Below, piece by piece: positions 17,645 to 28,226 of a stretch of 64,000 nt of DNA. Below the pieces are notes generated by a model. That model saw only the letters and a list, made by a program, of their open reading frames with translations, was not told the origin of the DNA and ran no database searches. Position 1 is the first letter of the stretch. Every line of letters starts with the position of its first letter. The stretch is from Bacteroidales bacterium Phil12 (GTDB lineage: Bacteria > Bacteroidota > Bacteroidia > Bacteroidales > P3). Position numbers and translations under genes: made by a program. The stretch is taken from NCBI GenBank assembly GCA_002633275.1, contig NWBO01000053.1, forward strand, positions 331,099-395,098, written 5' to 3'.

Positions 17645-20600
17645 ATGAAACAACTAACGTTTGCTACGAACACAAAGTTCATAAAAGGATCTGTTTTCAG
17701 ATTCTTAATAGGGACGATACATGGGAAGGGAGTCTTGATGTTTGTCTTGCTTTTGGTTACATTAAGTTATTCCTGCTATGCACAGGAATGTACGGCTGTA
17801 ACAATCGGTGCAGATAATCCCTATGTGGAAGATTTTGAATCCTATGAAAAGGACGCTGTCCCTTCTTGTTGGAACATAATGGCTGAATCCACAGGGACTT
17901 ACAAATCAAGCGTCAAAACAACTCCGGTAAAAGAGGGTACAAAAAGTTTTGTAATGGCGGTATCCTATTATTGCAAAAGCCCGATGTGTGCCTTGCCCGA
18001 ATTTACAAATGATTTATCCGAACTAAGAATTCGGTTCTATGGAAAGAAACAAGATAAAGACAAATCAGGAAATTTGGAAATAGGCTATGTAACCGATGTT
18101 GAAGACACTTCAACATTTGTTACCTTGAAAACCATACAAGGTTCTACGGACTGGGAACTTTACACCATTGATCTATCTTATTACTCAGATAAAATCACAA
18201 CAACAAACGGCACGCCGATTTTGGCAATGCGTCAAAAAAGTTCTGCAACTACCACCGTTTGGTGGGCAATAGACAGTTTGGCAGTTTCTTTAAGTCCTGC
18301 ATGCAAAGAACCTTCGGATGTTGTTGCAAAAAACATTACAGGATCATCTGCAAAACTTACATGGCTATCGACTGCGACCAAGTTCAATATTACCGTAAAA
18401 GATAACAATGGCGAAGAAATCGCAGTGGTATATGATATTACGGAAAACGAATATAAACTTACGGAACTTATGGCCTTGACACAATACACTGCAACGATAG
18501 AGGGTTTCTGTGAAGACGAAACGCCTACCGAAAAGGCAACTATTACATTCAAAACCGCATGTTCTTCACTTACTACGGAATCTTTACCTTATTCCATGAA
18601 TTTTGAGTCGGAAACGGCAAACAGCAATAAGTTAATGGATGTTGCTTGTTGGACGGTATTGGAAAAAGCCAGTCAATACACCACGGAGATGCCGAATATA
18701 ATAAATTACTCTGCGCATTCTGGAAGCAATTGTATGAAACTGACAAATTCAACTTACAACGGTAATATGGTTGCGTTACCGAATTATCAGGGGAACATAA
18801 AGGATTTGCAACTTTTTGCATATATCAAACCGAATAGCAACAACCCTGCTAACGGACAACTTGAAATAGGCGTTTTGACGGATTTGACCGACACATCAAC
18901 ATTTCACGTTGCAAAGGTGATAGTTGCGGAAGACTTGCCGAATAAAGACTATCAACTGTATGAAATAAAATTCTGTGATTTGGATTTGGAAATTGAAGAA
19001 AGTGCGGTGTATTATCCCGCAATAAAAGCTCCTTCCAAATCGGCTCAAAGCATTTGGTTTATTGACAATATCGTATTGGACAAAATACCTGTCTGTCCTG
19101 CTCCACACAATACAGCAGTTACGAACATAACTTCTAATTCTGCCGAGGTAACTTGGTCTCAATATGGCGAAGAAGCATCGGAATGGATGATTTATTACAA
19201 AAAAATTTCCGATGTTGCATGGACTACAGAATCTGCAAACACAAAGCCATGGTCTTTGACTGATTTGACTCCTGCAACCAATTATGAATTAAAAGTTGCT
19301 TCTTTATGTGGCCAAAATTATTTGGAATCAAACGAAATAATTGCATTTACCACTGCTTGTGTTAATTTAACAATGGAAGCCCTTCCATATTTCAATAGTT
19401 TTGAAGAATGTGACAATGGTGAAATACCTGCATGTTGGACAACACCTATATTTTACAAATCAGGTAATATCACATATCCTAATGTTGCCACTGCTGTCGT
19501 CAATGCTCACACAGGCAACAACTATATGTATCTATCCAATAACAATAAAGCCAGTTTAATGATTACGCTTAATGGTTATCAGGGAGATATTACAGAGTTG
19601 CAACTTGTGGCTTGGGCAAGACCGCAAAACACGGATGCTACTTTCGGTAAACTGCAAGTTGGTTTTGTTACCGATGTTACAGATACTTCAACATTTGTTG
19701 TTGTCCAAGAATACAATGCTACTGATTGGACGGGGTCGGTTTATAAAGAACTTATAACTCCATTCAACACTCTTGAAGATTTTACTGCTGATGCCGATGC
19801 GGTGTATTATCCTGCAATAAAATATGTTTGTGTCGGCTTATATAAGAATTGGTATATAGATGATATTACTTTGGAAGCAATTCCCGAGTGTGCCAAACCG
19901 CTTAAAGTGGCTGTTGAAGAAGGAAGCATAACCTCAACAAGTGCAACCATTACTTGGCAACAACCAGATGAAAATACTTCATGGGCAGTTTATTACAAGA
20001 AAACTGACGAGGCAGAATATCAATATAAAAGTGTAATAAATACACCTTCCTCAACTTTGACTGATTTAACTCCTCTCGCGATATATGATGTTTATGTGGA
20101 AGTTGTTTGTAACGAAAACACGGCAAGCAACCACATTCAATTCAAAACAGATTGCCCTGAGGAATTTACGGTTACTGCAGAAAACAAATATATAGAAGAT
20201 TTTGAGTCCTATCCTGTAAATACTACTTCTCCGGATTGTTGGACCAATATGACTCCCTGTGATGTTGCTAACAACAGCAGTAAAGTTACAACTAATCCGG
20301 TAATAGCCGGCAAACAGTCTTTCAATTTATATATACCAGCACAATCTTATGGAGCAACTGGAACTACACAACCTATGTATGCTTTGCCTAAATTCTCTAA
20401 TAGTTTGGAAACATTAAGATTATCATTCTATTCTAAGCGTAGTAATTCGGCCTGTGGTGATTTACAAATAGGTTATTTGACTGATTTAACGGATTCTTCT
20501 ACATTTGTGGCACTGAAAGTCATTACTTCTGTCGAAACCAGTAACGATTGGACGCGCTATAAAATAGATATGTCGGAATATTCAGAAACAATCACTTCGA

Positions 20601-23600
20601 ACGACAGTGAAAACAAATATTTGGCAATTCGACACGACAAACCTGAATATACAGGTTATCTTGCTGTTTATTACACAATAGATTCTCTTGTTGTAAGTCT
20701 TACTCCTTCGTGTGCAGACCCAACCGACTTGGTTGTTTCCGATATAGAAGAAACAACAGCAAATGTTTCTTGGATTTCCGAAGCAGCATCACACAAAATC
20801 AAGATAGTTATTGAAGGTACAAACGAAGTTTTTGCTGAACAATCCGACATTACGGAAAATTCATTTACAATAGAAGGCTTGACTGAAAACACTTCATACA
20901 TTGTAACAATTACCGGTGTTTGTGAGAATGGCGATTTAACAGACCCTATCACTACAAGTTTCCATACACATTGTTCTGCAATGGAAATTCCTTGGAGTAC
21001 TTCTTTTGAAGATTTGAATTCAACTTCTTTGTATTATTGTTGGACAAAAGTCTCTGAAAGTGTTCCTTCAATTAACAATTCCGATGCAAGAACAGGCAAA
21101 AACTGTTTGAACTTTATTACCCCACCGGGCAAAAATTCCATTATTGCTCTTCCTCGTTTTGCAGAATCTATCAATAACCTTAGAGTTACATTCTATTCAA
21201 AACCAAAAGGTACTGCCGCTGATTATGGTAGAATGAGAGTGGGTGTCACCAATTCATTAAATATATCAGATACCGCCGACATAACTTATATTTGGGAGAA
21301 ATCGGCAACACAATACGCATCTTCTTCTTGGAACGAAGAGGTGGTTGATTTTGGAAATATAGATATTGAAGGCGAAAACATATATATAATTTTCAATCAT
21401 GACAATTCAAGTAGTAAATCATGGAATATAGATGATATTTCCGTGGATTTGATTCCTGACTGTGACAAAGCCCGCAATTTGACCATCAGTGACATTACAG
21501 CAGAATCCGCAACTATTTCATGGACTATCGTAGGTTCTCAAAAAGATTTCACCGTTAAATATAAAAAATCTGAAGATATGGCTTGGAGTGAAACCAAAAC
21601 CACCGATTTGTCTGTATCTTTGACTGAATTGAGCGATATTACCGAATATCAAGTATATGTTATTAATAAATGCTCTGACGAGAGTGTGAAAAATTCCGAC
21701 ACAATCAAATTTACAACACCTTGTGCCGCAATAACAATAGATGAAAATAACAACTATGAACAAAACTTTGAATCATACAACAACTATGACCGTGTGGATT
21801 GTTGGCAAATAGTGGATGAAGCGACTTTATATAAAATAGCAGTCAGCACTACAATCGCTGCTGTTCATGAAGGGCAGAAAGGTCTTTTGTTGTCTACTCA
21901 TACAACAACTCCTAAACCTACGATAGCATTACCTCATTTTACAAATGATTTATCGGCACTCAGAATTCGTTTTTATGCAAAATCTGAAAGTTTGGCTGGT
22001 GGTAATTTGGAGTTAGGTTATATAACTGATGTTCATGACCCTTCAACCTTTGTGACTTTGACTTCATGGCCTAAAACACAAACAACTTGGACTGAATGTA
22101 AGGTCGATTTGAATGCTTATGAAGAACAGTTGAATGATGCAGGCACGTTTGCTACTTTGGCTTTAAGACAAAATTTCGTGGGAAATTCAAGTTATCGATG
22201 GGGTATAGATGATGTGGTTGTAAGCCTGATACCTGTTTGCACGGGAGCATCTGCTATTATGACAACAAACATAACAGACAATTCCGCTACAATATCTTGG
22301 ACATCCACTGCATCCGCATTCAATATAACGGTTAAAGATGATGAAGATAATTTGGTTGCTAATGTGGAAAATCACGTTGGAACAACTTATGATTTAACCG
22401 AATTAAATGCCAATACAACATATAATGTAAGTATTACTGGTATTTGCGATGACGAATCCTTAACAGAGACTGTTACATATTCATTCAAAACTCTTTGTAG
22501 TGCATACACAATTTCAGAGAATGATTCATATGTAGATGATTTTGAAACCTATGGAATGAATACTTATCCTGATTGTTGGGCTGTTGTCGCAGATGGATCT
22601 ATCTATAAATCTGTTATCACAAAGAGCGCAAAGTCCGGCGAATATTCATTATCATTGACGGCTTCTAATCTTGAACCTGCTTGCAAAAAACCTATAATTG
22701 CATTGCCAGCCTTTGCAACTGATGATTTATCGTCACTTAGAGTTCAATTCTATGCAAAATCAGAAAATGACAAGTCAGGTAATTTGGAATTTGGTTATTT
22801 AACAGATTTATCCGATTCTTCAACATTTGTTGTATTGAAATCTTGGCCTAATACCATGACTTCTTGGAGTCTATGCAAAGTTGATCTTAGCTTATATTCA
22901 GACCTATTACCTGCAAATACTGACGAAATGAGATTAGCATTGCGTCATAATTCCAATATAACAACGTCTTTTGCTCGTTATCTTATCGATTCAATTGTAG
23001 TTAAAATATCACCTGAATGTATTGAACCTACAGAAATAACAGCAAATGAAATAACCACCAATTCTGTGGTATTGAATTGGGCTTCTTCATCCTCCGAATT
23101 TAATGTTGTTATTGAAGATATGGAAGGTAATCAAATTGTCAATGAACAAGTTTATGGAGAACCCACATATTACACCAATATACTGACAGAAAATACAGTT
23201 TATAGGGCAACAATAAAGAGCATATGTGGAGATACAGAGTCTGATGTAGATGAAACAACACGTATTAAATTCCGTACGGCTTGTATTGCAATTACCAAAA
23301 ATTTGTTACCTATAACATGGAATTTTGAGTCGGATATTGTAACTGAAAATTCTTTACCAAGTTGTTGGCAGAGAATAACTGCAAATACTACTCCTTCCGT
23401 AAATAATTATGAAGCTTACGAAGGCCAGAATTGTTTGTATTTTTCATCATATAAAGACGGTATCGTTGCAATGAAAGAAATAGATGCCACAATTCCTGTA
23501 AATTCATTGCAACTATCCTTCTATGCTAAAAGAATTAACCCTTATTATGCTGCAAGTTTGAATGTAGGCGTTATGACAGATCCTACTGATCAATCAACAT

Positions 23601-25513
23601 TAACAATAGTCGAAACAATAACTTTGACGAATACTTATACAAAATACGAAGTTCCTTTCAACGATTATGAAGGCGAAGGCGCTTATATAACTTTGAGTGT
23701 TGCAAGTAGCAATACCGATTTTGTATGTGTAGATAATGTTGAAATTGATAAAGCCACTGTTTGCGATAAGATTACAGATGTATCATTTACAAGTACAACG
23801 ACAACTGCAACTATTATATTAAATGACGCAGTCTCTGATTTAACTTATAAAATATATTACAGACTAGGTGGTTCTACCGATGAATATACAGCAGTTACCG
23901 CAGTTGCTGGTTCTGCGGCAATATCAGGACTTACAGCAGGAACAACTTACGAATATTATGTGGAGAGTGTATGTACTGAGGGCGCAAATGCCGTTTCTAC
24001 TACATATACATTCAAAACCACATGTGATGCTATATTAGTAACTGATACTACTCCTTGGGAAGAAGATTTTGCTGAGGAAAATGCTCTTAATTGCTGGATA
24101 AATCTTGGGAAATGGCAAATTTCAGGTTTTAATGAATTGCAACATAATAAAGATGTCGCACCAAGTTTGATTGTTTCTCCTACATTTGATTTGACAGGTG
24201 TAACCGACCCTTACATTACGTTCCAACATGTACAATATATGTGGTTTGAAGGTAGTAGCAGTACTCCATCTTTTGATACATTAAAAGTATTGTATCGTAC
24301 ATCCTTAGCCAGTGAATGGACAGAACTTGAATCATATCATAATGGTGTTCAATCTTTAATCAACGATACATTGGCATTGCCAAACAAGAGTGCTTCATGT
24401 CAAATTGGTTTCAAATTTGCAAGTGGCGGTGGTAATGGTGTTAAAGTTGATAATATTAAAATCTTCAACAAAACAGAAGTACTCCCTTGCGATGCACCTA
24501 CTTCATTGACAGTAACATCTAAGACGCAAACATCGGCAACCATTACTTGGGCAGGTAGTGCAACATCATACGATGTTCAGTTGGGCAGCAACGCTTCTGT
24601 AAATGTAACTGCAACAACTTATACGTTTGATAATCTAACGGCAGGAACATCTTACACTGCGAAAGTACGTGCAAATTGTGGTGAAACGACTTCCGATTGG
24701 GTAAGCGTAACATTCACAACAGAGGAAGAAGAACAGCCTACATGCGAAAAAGTAACGAACTTGACTGCAACACCAACTTACAATTCAGTTATCTTGACTT
24801 GGAATGGTGATGCTGCATCATACGATGTACAATTAGGCAACAACGCTTCTGTAAATGTAACGACTACTTCTCATACATTCAACAACTTGACAGCAAGTAC
24901 GACCTACACAGCGAAAGTACGTGCAAACTGTGGTAATGGTCTAACGAGTGAGTGGGAAAGCATTAACTTCACAACCGATGCAGAACCATCCGAGGACTGC
25001 GATGCACCTACTAATGTAACTGCAAATGAGATAACACAAACAACAGCAGTTATCAGTTGGGAAGGCACTGCAGAGACTTACGAAGTAACTGTTGGCGATA
25101 AAACCCCTGTAAATGTATCTGCTAAATCTTATGCTTGTTCTGGCTTAACGGCTAATACAACTTACACAGTCAAGGTACGTAGTATCTGTGGCGACGGAAA
25201 GATGTCAGAGGCTGCAACAGCAACATTCAAGACTTTGAAAGACCAAAGTGGTTTGACTGATGTTGAGAACGAATTAAGTGTTAAAGTATATCCTAACCCA
25301 ACGACAGACAATGCGACATTGGAGATTAAGGGCATTAACGGAAGAGCAAGATTAATTGTAACTGATGTTAATGGTCGAGTAATTGACGATGTAAATGTAT
25401 CTGACGGCGTTGAGACAATAACAATCAATAGCGAAAGATACGCAAGCGGTGTATATTACGTAAGAGTAATGGGCGAGGGTATCAACAAAACAACTACATT
25501 GATTAAGAAATAA
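17645..25513 (+). CDS. Giant modular T9SS-exported protein (jelly-roll plus fibronectin III)
   Basis: This 2622-residue protein begins with a long N-terminus and a hydrophobic signal (LMFVLLLVTLSYSCYAQE, cleavage after about residue 46). Nine cleaved-adhesin/choice-of-anchor-J-like modules start near residues 61, 318, 585, 851, 1120, 1373, 1630, 1892 and 2138. Each begins with a version of DDFETYGMNTYPDCWAV and ends with a WxIDDIxV-like strand. Eight FN3 domains alternate with them, and three more follow from about 2281. The last 80 residues (VKVYPNPTTDNATLEIKG to the final TTTLIKK) are a type A T9SS sorting domain. It should cross the outer membrane through T9SS and act as an adhesin or matrix protein. 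An internal ATG at 17738 would give a shorter signal peptide. The 262 bp before the gene are AT-rich with no gene. Confidence 0.93.
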   Translation: MKQLTFATNTKFIKGSVFRFLIGTIHGKGVLMFVLLLVTLSYSCYAQECTAVTIGADNPYVEDFESYEKDAVPSCWNIMAESTGTYKSSVKTTPVKEGTKSFVMAVSYYCKSPMCALPEFTNDLSELRIRFYGKKQDKDKSGNLEIGYVTDVEDTSTFVTLKTIQGSTDWELYTIDLSYYSDKITTTNGTPILAMRQKSSATTTVWWAIDSLAVSLSPACKEPSDVVAKNITGSSAKLTWLSTATKFNITVKDNNGEEIAVVYDITENEYKLTELMALTQYTATIEGFCEDETPTEKATITFKTACSSLTTESLPYSMNFESETANSNKLMDVACWTVLEKASQYTTEMPNIINYSAHSGSNCMKLTNSTYNGNMVALPNYQGNIKDLQLFAYIKPNSNNPANGQLEIGVLTDLTDTSTFHVAKVIVAEDLPNKDYQLYEIKFCDLDLEIEESAVYYPAIKAPSKSAQSIWFIDNIVLDKIPVCPAPHNTAVTNITSNSAEVTWSQYGEEASEWMIYYKKISDVAWTTESANTKPWSLTDLTPATNYELKVASLCGQNYLESNEIIAFTTACVNLTMEALPYFNSFEECDNGEIPACWTTPIFYKSGNITYPNVATAVVNAHTGNNYMYLSNNNKASLMITLNGYQGDITELQLVAWARPQNTDATFGKLQVGFVTDVTDTSTFVVVQEYNATDWTGSVYKELITPFNTLEDFTADADAVYYPAIKYVCVGLYKNWYIDDITLEAIPECAKPLKVAVEEGSITSTSATITWQQPDENTSWAVYYKKTDEAEYQYKSVINTPSSTLTDLTPLAIYDVYVEVVCNENTASNHIQFKTDCPEEFTVTAENKYIEDFESYPVNTTSPDCWTNMTPCDVANNSSKVTTNPVIAGKQSFNLYIPAQSYGATGTTQPMYALPKFSNSLETLRLSFYSKRSNSACGDLQIGYLTDLTDSSTFVALKVITSVETSNDWTRYKIDMSEYSETITSNDSENKYLAIRHDKPEYTGYLAVYYTIDSLVVSLTPSCADPTDLVVSDIEETTANVSWISEAASHKIKIVIEGTNEVFAEQSDITENSFTIEGLTENTSYIVTITGVCENGDLTDPITTSFHTHCSAMEIPWSTSFEDLNSTSLYYCWTKVSESVPSINNSDARTGKNCLNFITPPGKNSIIALPRFAESINNLRVTFYSKPKGTAADYGRMRVGVTNSLNISDTADITYIWEKSATQYASSSWNEEVVDFGNIDIEGENIYIIFNHDNSSSKSWNIDDISVDLIPDCDKARNLTISDITAESATISWTIVGSQKDFTVKYKKSEDMAWSETKTTDLSVSLTELSDITEYQVYVINKCSDESVKNSDTIKFTTPCAAITIDENNNYEQNFESYNNYDRVDCWQIVDEATLYKIAVSTTIAAVHEGQKGLLLSTHTTTPKPTIALPHFTNDLSALRIRFYAKSESLAGGNLELGYITDVHDPSTFVTLTSWPKTQTTWTECKVDLNAYEEQLNDAGTFATLALRQNFVGNSSYRWGIDDVVVSLIPVCTGASAIMTTNITDNSATISWTSTASAFNITVKDDEDNLVANVENHVGTTYDLTELNANTTYNVSITGICDDESLTETVTYSFKTLCSAYTISENDSYVDDFETYGMNTYPDCWAVVADGSIYKSVITKSAKSGEYSLSLTASNLEPACKKPIIALPAFATDDLSSLRVQFYAKSENDKSGNLEFGYLTDLSDSSTFVVLKSWPNTMTSWSLCKVDLSLYSDLLPANTDEMRLALRHNSNITTSFARYLIDSIVVKISPECIEPTEITANEITTNSVVLNWASSSSEFNVVIEDMEGNQIVNEQVYGEPTYYTNILTENTVYRATIKSICGDTESDVDETTRIKFRTACIAITKNLLPITWNFESDIVTENSLPSCWQRITANTTPSVNNYEAYEGQNCLYFSSYKDGIVAMKEIDATIPVNSLQLSFYAKRINPYYAASLNVGVMTDPTDQSTLTIVETITLTNTYTKYEVPFNDYEGEGAYITLSVASSNTDFVCVDNVEIDKATVCDKITDVSFTSTTTTATIILNDAVSDLTYKIYYRLGGSTDEYTAVTAVAGSAAISGLTAGTTYEYYVESVCTEGANAVSTTYTFKTTCDAILVTDTTPWEEDFAEENALNCWINLGKWQISGFNELQHNKDVAPSLIVSPTFDLTGVTDPYITFQHVQYMWFEGSSSTPSFDTLKVLYRTSLASEWTELESYHNGVQSLINDTLALPNKSASCQIGFKFASGGGNGVKVDNIKIFNKTEVLPCDAPTSLTVTSKTQTSATITWAGSATSYDVQLGSNASVNVTATTYTFDNLTAGTSYTAKVRANCGETTSDWVSVTFTTEEEEQPTCEKVTNLTATPTYNSVILTWNGDAASYDVQLGNNASVNVTTTSHTFNNLTASTTYTAKVRANCGNGLTSEWESINFTTDAEPSEDCDAPTNVTANEITQTTAVISWEGTAETYEVTVGDKTPVNVSAKSYACSGLTANTTYTVKVRSICGDGKMSEAATATFKTLKDQSGLTDVENELSVKVYPNPTTDNATLEIKGINGRARLIVTDVNGRVIDDVNVSDGVETITINSERYASGVYYVRVMGEGINKTTTLIKK

Positions 25514-25535
25514 TCAAACGGAGTTTTCTATTTTC

Positions 25536-25567
25536 AAAGGTGGAGTTATTAAAACTCCACCTTTTTA
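25536..25567 (+). terminator. Rho-independent terminator of the giant protein gene
   Basis: AAAGGTGGAGTT (25536-25547) and AACTCCACCTTT (25553-25564) form a perfect 12-bp stem with a 5-nt loop and a T-rich tail, 22 bp after the stop codon. Confidence 0.92.
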
Positions 25568-25635
25568 TTTATATAACTACGTGATTATAAATTAACGTGA
25601 AATACTAATTTTGTAATAAGTTTCATTAACATCCA

Positions 25636-28119
25636 TTAATGTATTTCCAACCAGTTGTCGCCCCAACCCATTTCGACTAATATTGGGACGTTTTCAAGTG
25701 GTAATGCCGTTTCCATAGTTGTTTTGACCAATCGTTTCATATCCTCTAACTCGCCTTTTGGAACATCAAAAATCAATTCGTCGTGGATTTGCAATATCAT
25801 CTTGCTTTTCAATCCTGCTGCCTTGATATTTTCGTATATCTTGACCATTGCAACCTTTATCATATCTGCACCCGTGCCTTGAATGGTCATATTGACGGCA
25901 TTTCTCTCGTCAAAACTCCTTAGCGTTGCATTTTGAGAATTTATATTATTCAAATATCTGCGTCTGCCAAGTAATGTTTTGGCATATTCGTTGGCTTTGG
26001 CAAAATTTATCTTGTCCTGAATAAACTGAGCAATCTTTGGAAAAGATTCAAAATATTGATTAATCAAATTCTGGGCTTCTGACCTTTTTATGCCTAAACC
26101 TTGCGACAATCCAAAAGAACTTATCCCGTAAATAATTCCGAAATTAACGCTTTTGGCAGCACCACGCATTTGCTTGGTAACCTCTTCCAACGGCACATTA
26201 TATATCTTTGCCGCCGTTGCCTTATGTATATCGTGATTAAGAGCGAACTCACTACAAAGATGCTCATCTCCACTCATCGAAGCAATAATCCTCAACTCTA
26301 TCTGCGAGTAATCCGCCGAAAGCAACAAATGATTACTATCCGATGCGACAAAGGCTTTGCGTATCTCCTTGCCACGTTCGGTTCGTATAGGTATATTCTG
26401 CAAGTTAGGGTTATTGGACGACAATCTGCCGGTGGCGGTAACCGTTTGATTGAATGTTGTATGTATCTTGCCCGTCTGCTTATCCACCAAATTAGGCAAA
26501 GCATCCACGTATGTGTTTTTCAATTTTGTTATCTCGCGATAATCCAAAACTTTTTCTATTATCGGATTCTTGTCTTTGAGTTTAAGCAATACGTCTTCTG
26601 CCGTTGAAAACTGTTTGGTTCGTGTCTTTTTCGCTTTGGCGTCCCCTTGAATATTGAGTTTGTTGAATAGTATTTCACCAAGTTGTTTGGGAGAAGAAAT
26701 ATTGAAACTCTCTCCCGCAAGAGCGAAAATCTCATTTTGCAATTGCTCTTTTTGAGTTTGAAGATTGTTGGACAACTCCTTAATGGCATGATTGTCAAAT
26801 CTGACTCCTTCGTGTTCCATATCCAAAAGCACGTCCCTCAACGGCAACTCCACATCATAATAAAGATGTTCCAAGCCGTCGTTTTTCAAACGCTCCAAAT
26901 ACTGCTTCTTTAACTCATATGCGTTAGCAATAATGTAGTTATTGTCTTGACGCTGCTCTGGGTTGATAAGATATTGAGCCAAAAGTATCGGGTAATACGG
27001 ACTGTCTTTATCTATTGTTTGCTGAACTTGTGCCGTGTTTTGAGCAAAAGAAAATAAATCTATCTGCATAGAATCCGCATTTGGCGTTTTATTTTGCATT
27101 TTAGCAGTGTCAGTAACCGGCGAATCAGTGTTAAACACCGCCAAATTAGTTTCACTAACTAATTTAGCAGTATCAGTGATTAATTTTTTAGTATCAGAAA
27201 CGCCATTTGTTATTGGGTTTAACACCTTGGCTTCATCTATATTTGAGAATATTTTGTAGAACCTCTCCGAAAACTTCCTAAACTCCAACTCATCGAACAA
27301 GGCTTTGCACTGCATAAAATCAGGGTTTCGCATAACGAACTCATCTGCCGAAAAATCTATCGGTACATCAGTCTTTATAGTTGCAAGTTTCTTGGAAAAC
27401 AAAGCATCTTCCTTGTGCTGCTCAATGGCACTGCGTATGCGTTTGTTCTCTATCTTATCGGTATTGGCTATAATGTCTTCGATAGTGTCAAACTGTTGCA
27501 AAAGGGCTTTGGCTTTTTTCTCTCCTATTGACGGCACGCCGGGAATATTGTCCGCACTATCGCCCCAAAGTCCTAACAAATCAATAACCTGTTTGGTGTT
27601 CTTTATCTCAAATTTCTCTAAAACTTCTTTTTCGCCCAATATCTGTTCTTTGGAAAAACCTGTGGCAAGTTTAAGTATATATATGTTCTTTTCAACAATC
27701 TGTGCGTAATCCTTGTCAGGCGTTACCATATAAACCTCAAAGCCTTCGTTTTTTGCCTTTTTCGCCAAAGTTCCGACGACATCGTCCGCTTCATAGCCCT
27801 CGACAGACACCATTTTTATGTTCATAGCATCAATCAAACGCTCAATATACGGAATGCTTTCTCGGAGTTCTTCGGGCATAGCCTCACGATTGGCCTTGTA
27901 TTGCTCAAAAGCCTGCTTACGAAAAGTCTCACTCTTGCTTTCAAAGGCAATAGCCATTAAATCGGGTTTGTACTTGGTTATAATATCCAACAAAGCATTG
28001 GCAAAACCCAATATTGCAGAAGTATTCAAGCCTTTGGAGTTTATTCTCGGATTTTTATTTAACGCATAAAACGAACGATATATAAGAGCAAAAGCATCTA
28101 TTAAAAATAATTTTTTCAT
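25636..28119 (-). CDS. polA: DNA polymerase I lacking most of the proofreading domain
   Basis: Residues 1-290 are the 5' nuclease (FLIDAFALIYRSFYAL, GYEADDVVGTLA, GDSADNIPGVPSIGEKKA). The polymerase domain from about 400 is complete (TGRLSSNNPNLQNIPIR, ADYSQIELRIIASMSGD, KSVNFGIIYGIS, QIHDELIFDVP). Between them the 3'-5' exonuclease is nearly gone. The ExoI (DxE) and ExoII motifs are absent, and only a remnant (YYPILLAQYLINPEQR) of the segment before ExoIII remains. The gap is filled by a heptad repeat (residues 307-341: VSDTKKL, ITDTAKL, VSETNLA, VFNTDSP, VTDTAKM) encoded by a 21-bp-period DNA repeat. At 827 residues it is about 100 shorter than typical Bacteroidales PolA. It should polymerise and remove RNA primers but not proofread. 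Confidence 0.96.
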   Translation of the reverse strand: MKKLFLIDAFALIYRSFYALNKNPRINSKGLNTSAILGFANALLDIITKYKPDLMAIAFESKSETFRKQAFEQYKANREAMPEELRESIPYIERLIDAMNIKMVSVEGYEADDVVGTLAKKAKNEGFEVYMVTPDKDYAQIVEKNIYILKLATGFSKEQILGEKEVLEKFEIKNTKQVIDLLGLWGDSADNIPGVPSIGEKKAKALLQQFDTIEDIIANTDKIENKRIRSAIEQHKEDALFSKKLATIKTDVPIDFSADEFVMRNPDFMQCKALFDELEFRKFSERFYKIFSNIDEAKVLNPITNGVSDTKKLITDTAKLVSETNLAVFNTDSPVTDTAKMQNKTPNADSMQIDLFSFAQNTAQVQQTIDKDSPYYPILLAQYLINPEQRQDNNYIIANAYELKKQYLERLKNDGLEHLYYDVELPLRDVLLDMEHEGVRFDNHAIKELSNNLQTQKEQLQNEIFALAGESFNISSPKQLGEILFNKLNIQGDAKAKKTRTKQFSTAEDVLLKLKDKNPIIEKVLDYREITKLKNTYVDALPNLVDKQTGKIHTTFNQTVTATGRLSSNNPNLQNIPIRTERGKEIRKAFVASDSNHLLLSADYSQIELRIIASMSGDEHLCSEFALNHDIHKATAAKIYNVPLEEVTKQMRGAAKSVNFGIIYGISSFGLSQGLGIKRSEAQNLINQYFESFPKIAQFIQDKINFAKANEYAKTLLGRRRYLNNINSQNATLRSFDERNAVNMTIQGTGADMIKVAMVKIYENIKAAGLKSKMILQIHDELIFDVPKGELEDMKRLVKTTMETALPLENVPILVEMGWGDNWLEIH
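27097..27201. repeat. 21-bp-period repeat array inside polA
   Basis: Five 21-bp units encode five heptads in the linker of DNA polymerase I. The plus strand contains TCAGTGTTAAACACCGCCAA, then AGTTTCACTAACTAATTTAG, then AGTATCAGTGATTAATTTTT. These are the same unit types seen in the intergenic arrays, especially at 39.2 kb. Confidence 0.9.
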
Positions 28120-28139
28120 TGTATTCTCTGTATTTTTTG

Positions 28140-28147
28140 CAAAGTTA
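28140..28147 (-). promoter_or_regulatory. -7 promoter element of polA
   Basis: The minus strand reads TAACTTTG 20 bp before the polA ATG, matching TAnnTTTG. No clean TTTG is visible at -33. Confidence 0.5.
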
Positions 28148-28226
28148 CGATTTTTTTATATTCCCATAAAAATCATTTTAATCAAAATCCGTTTTACTCT
28201 CTTGCTTAATCGAAAGACAAAAAAAT

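Noticed and set aside
18232..18552. Minus-strand open frames within the giant T9SS protein gene
   Set aside because: They are low-complexity mirror frames of the repeated modules without a start context or homology.
25579..25631. Another 21-bp repeat copy between the giant gene and polA
   Set aside because: ACGTGA and ATTAACA motifs are present, but their spacing (16 and others) does not keep the 21-bp frame.
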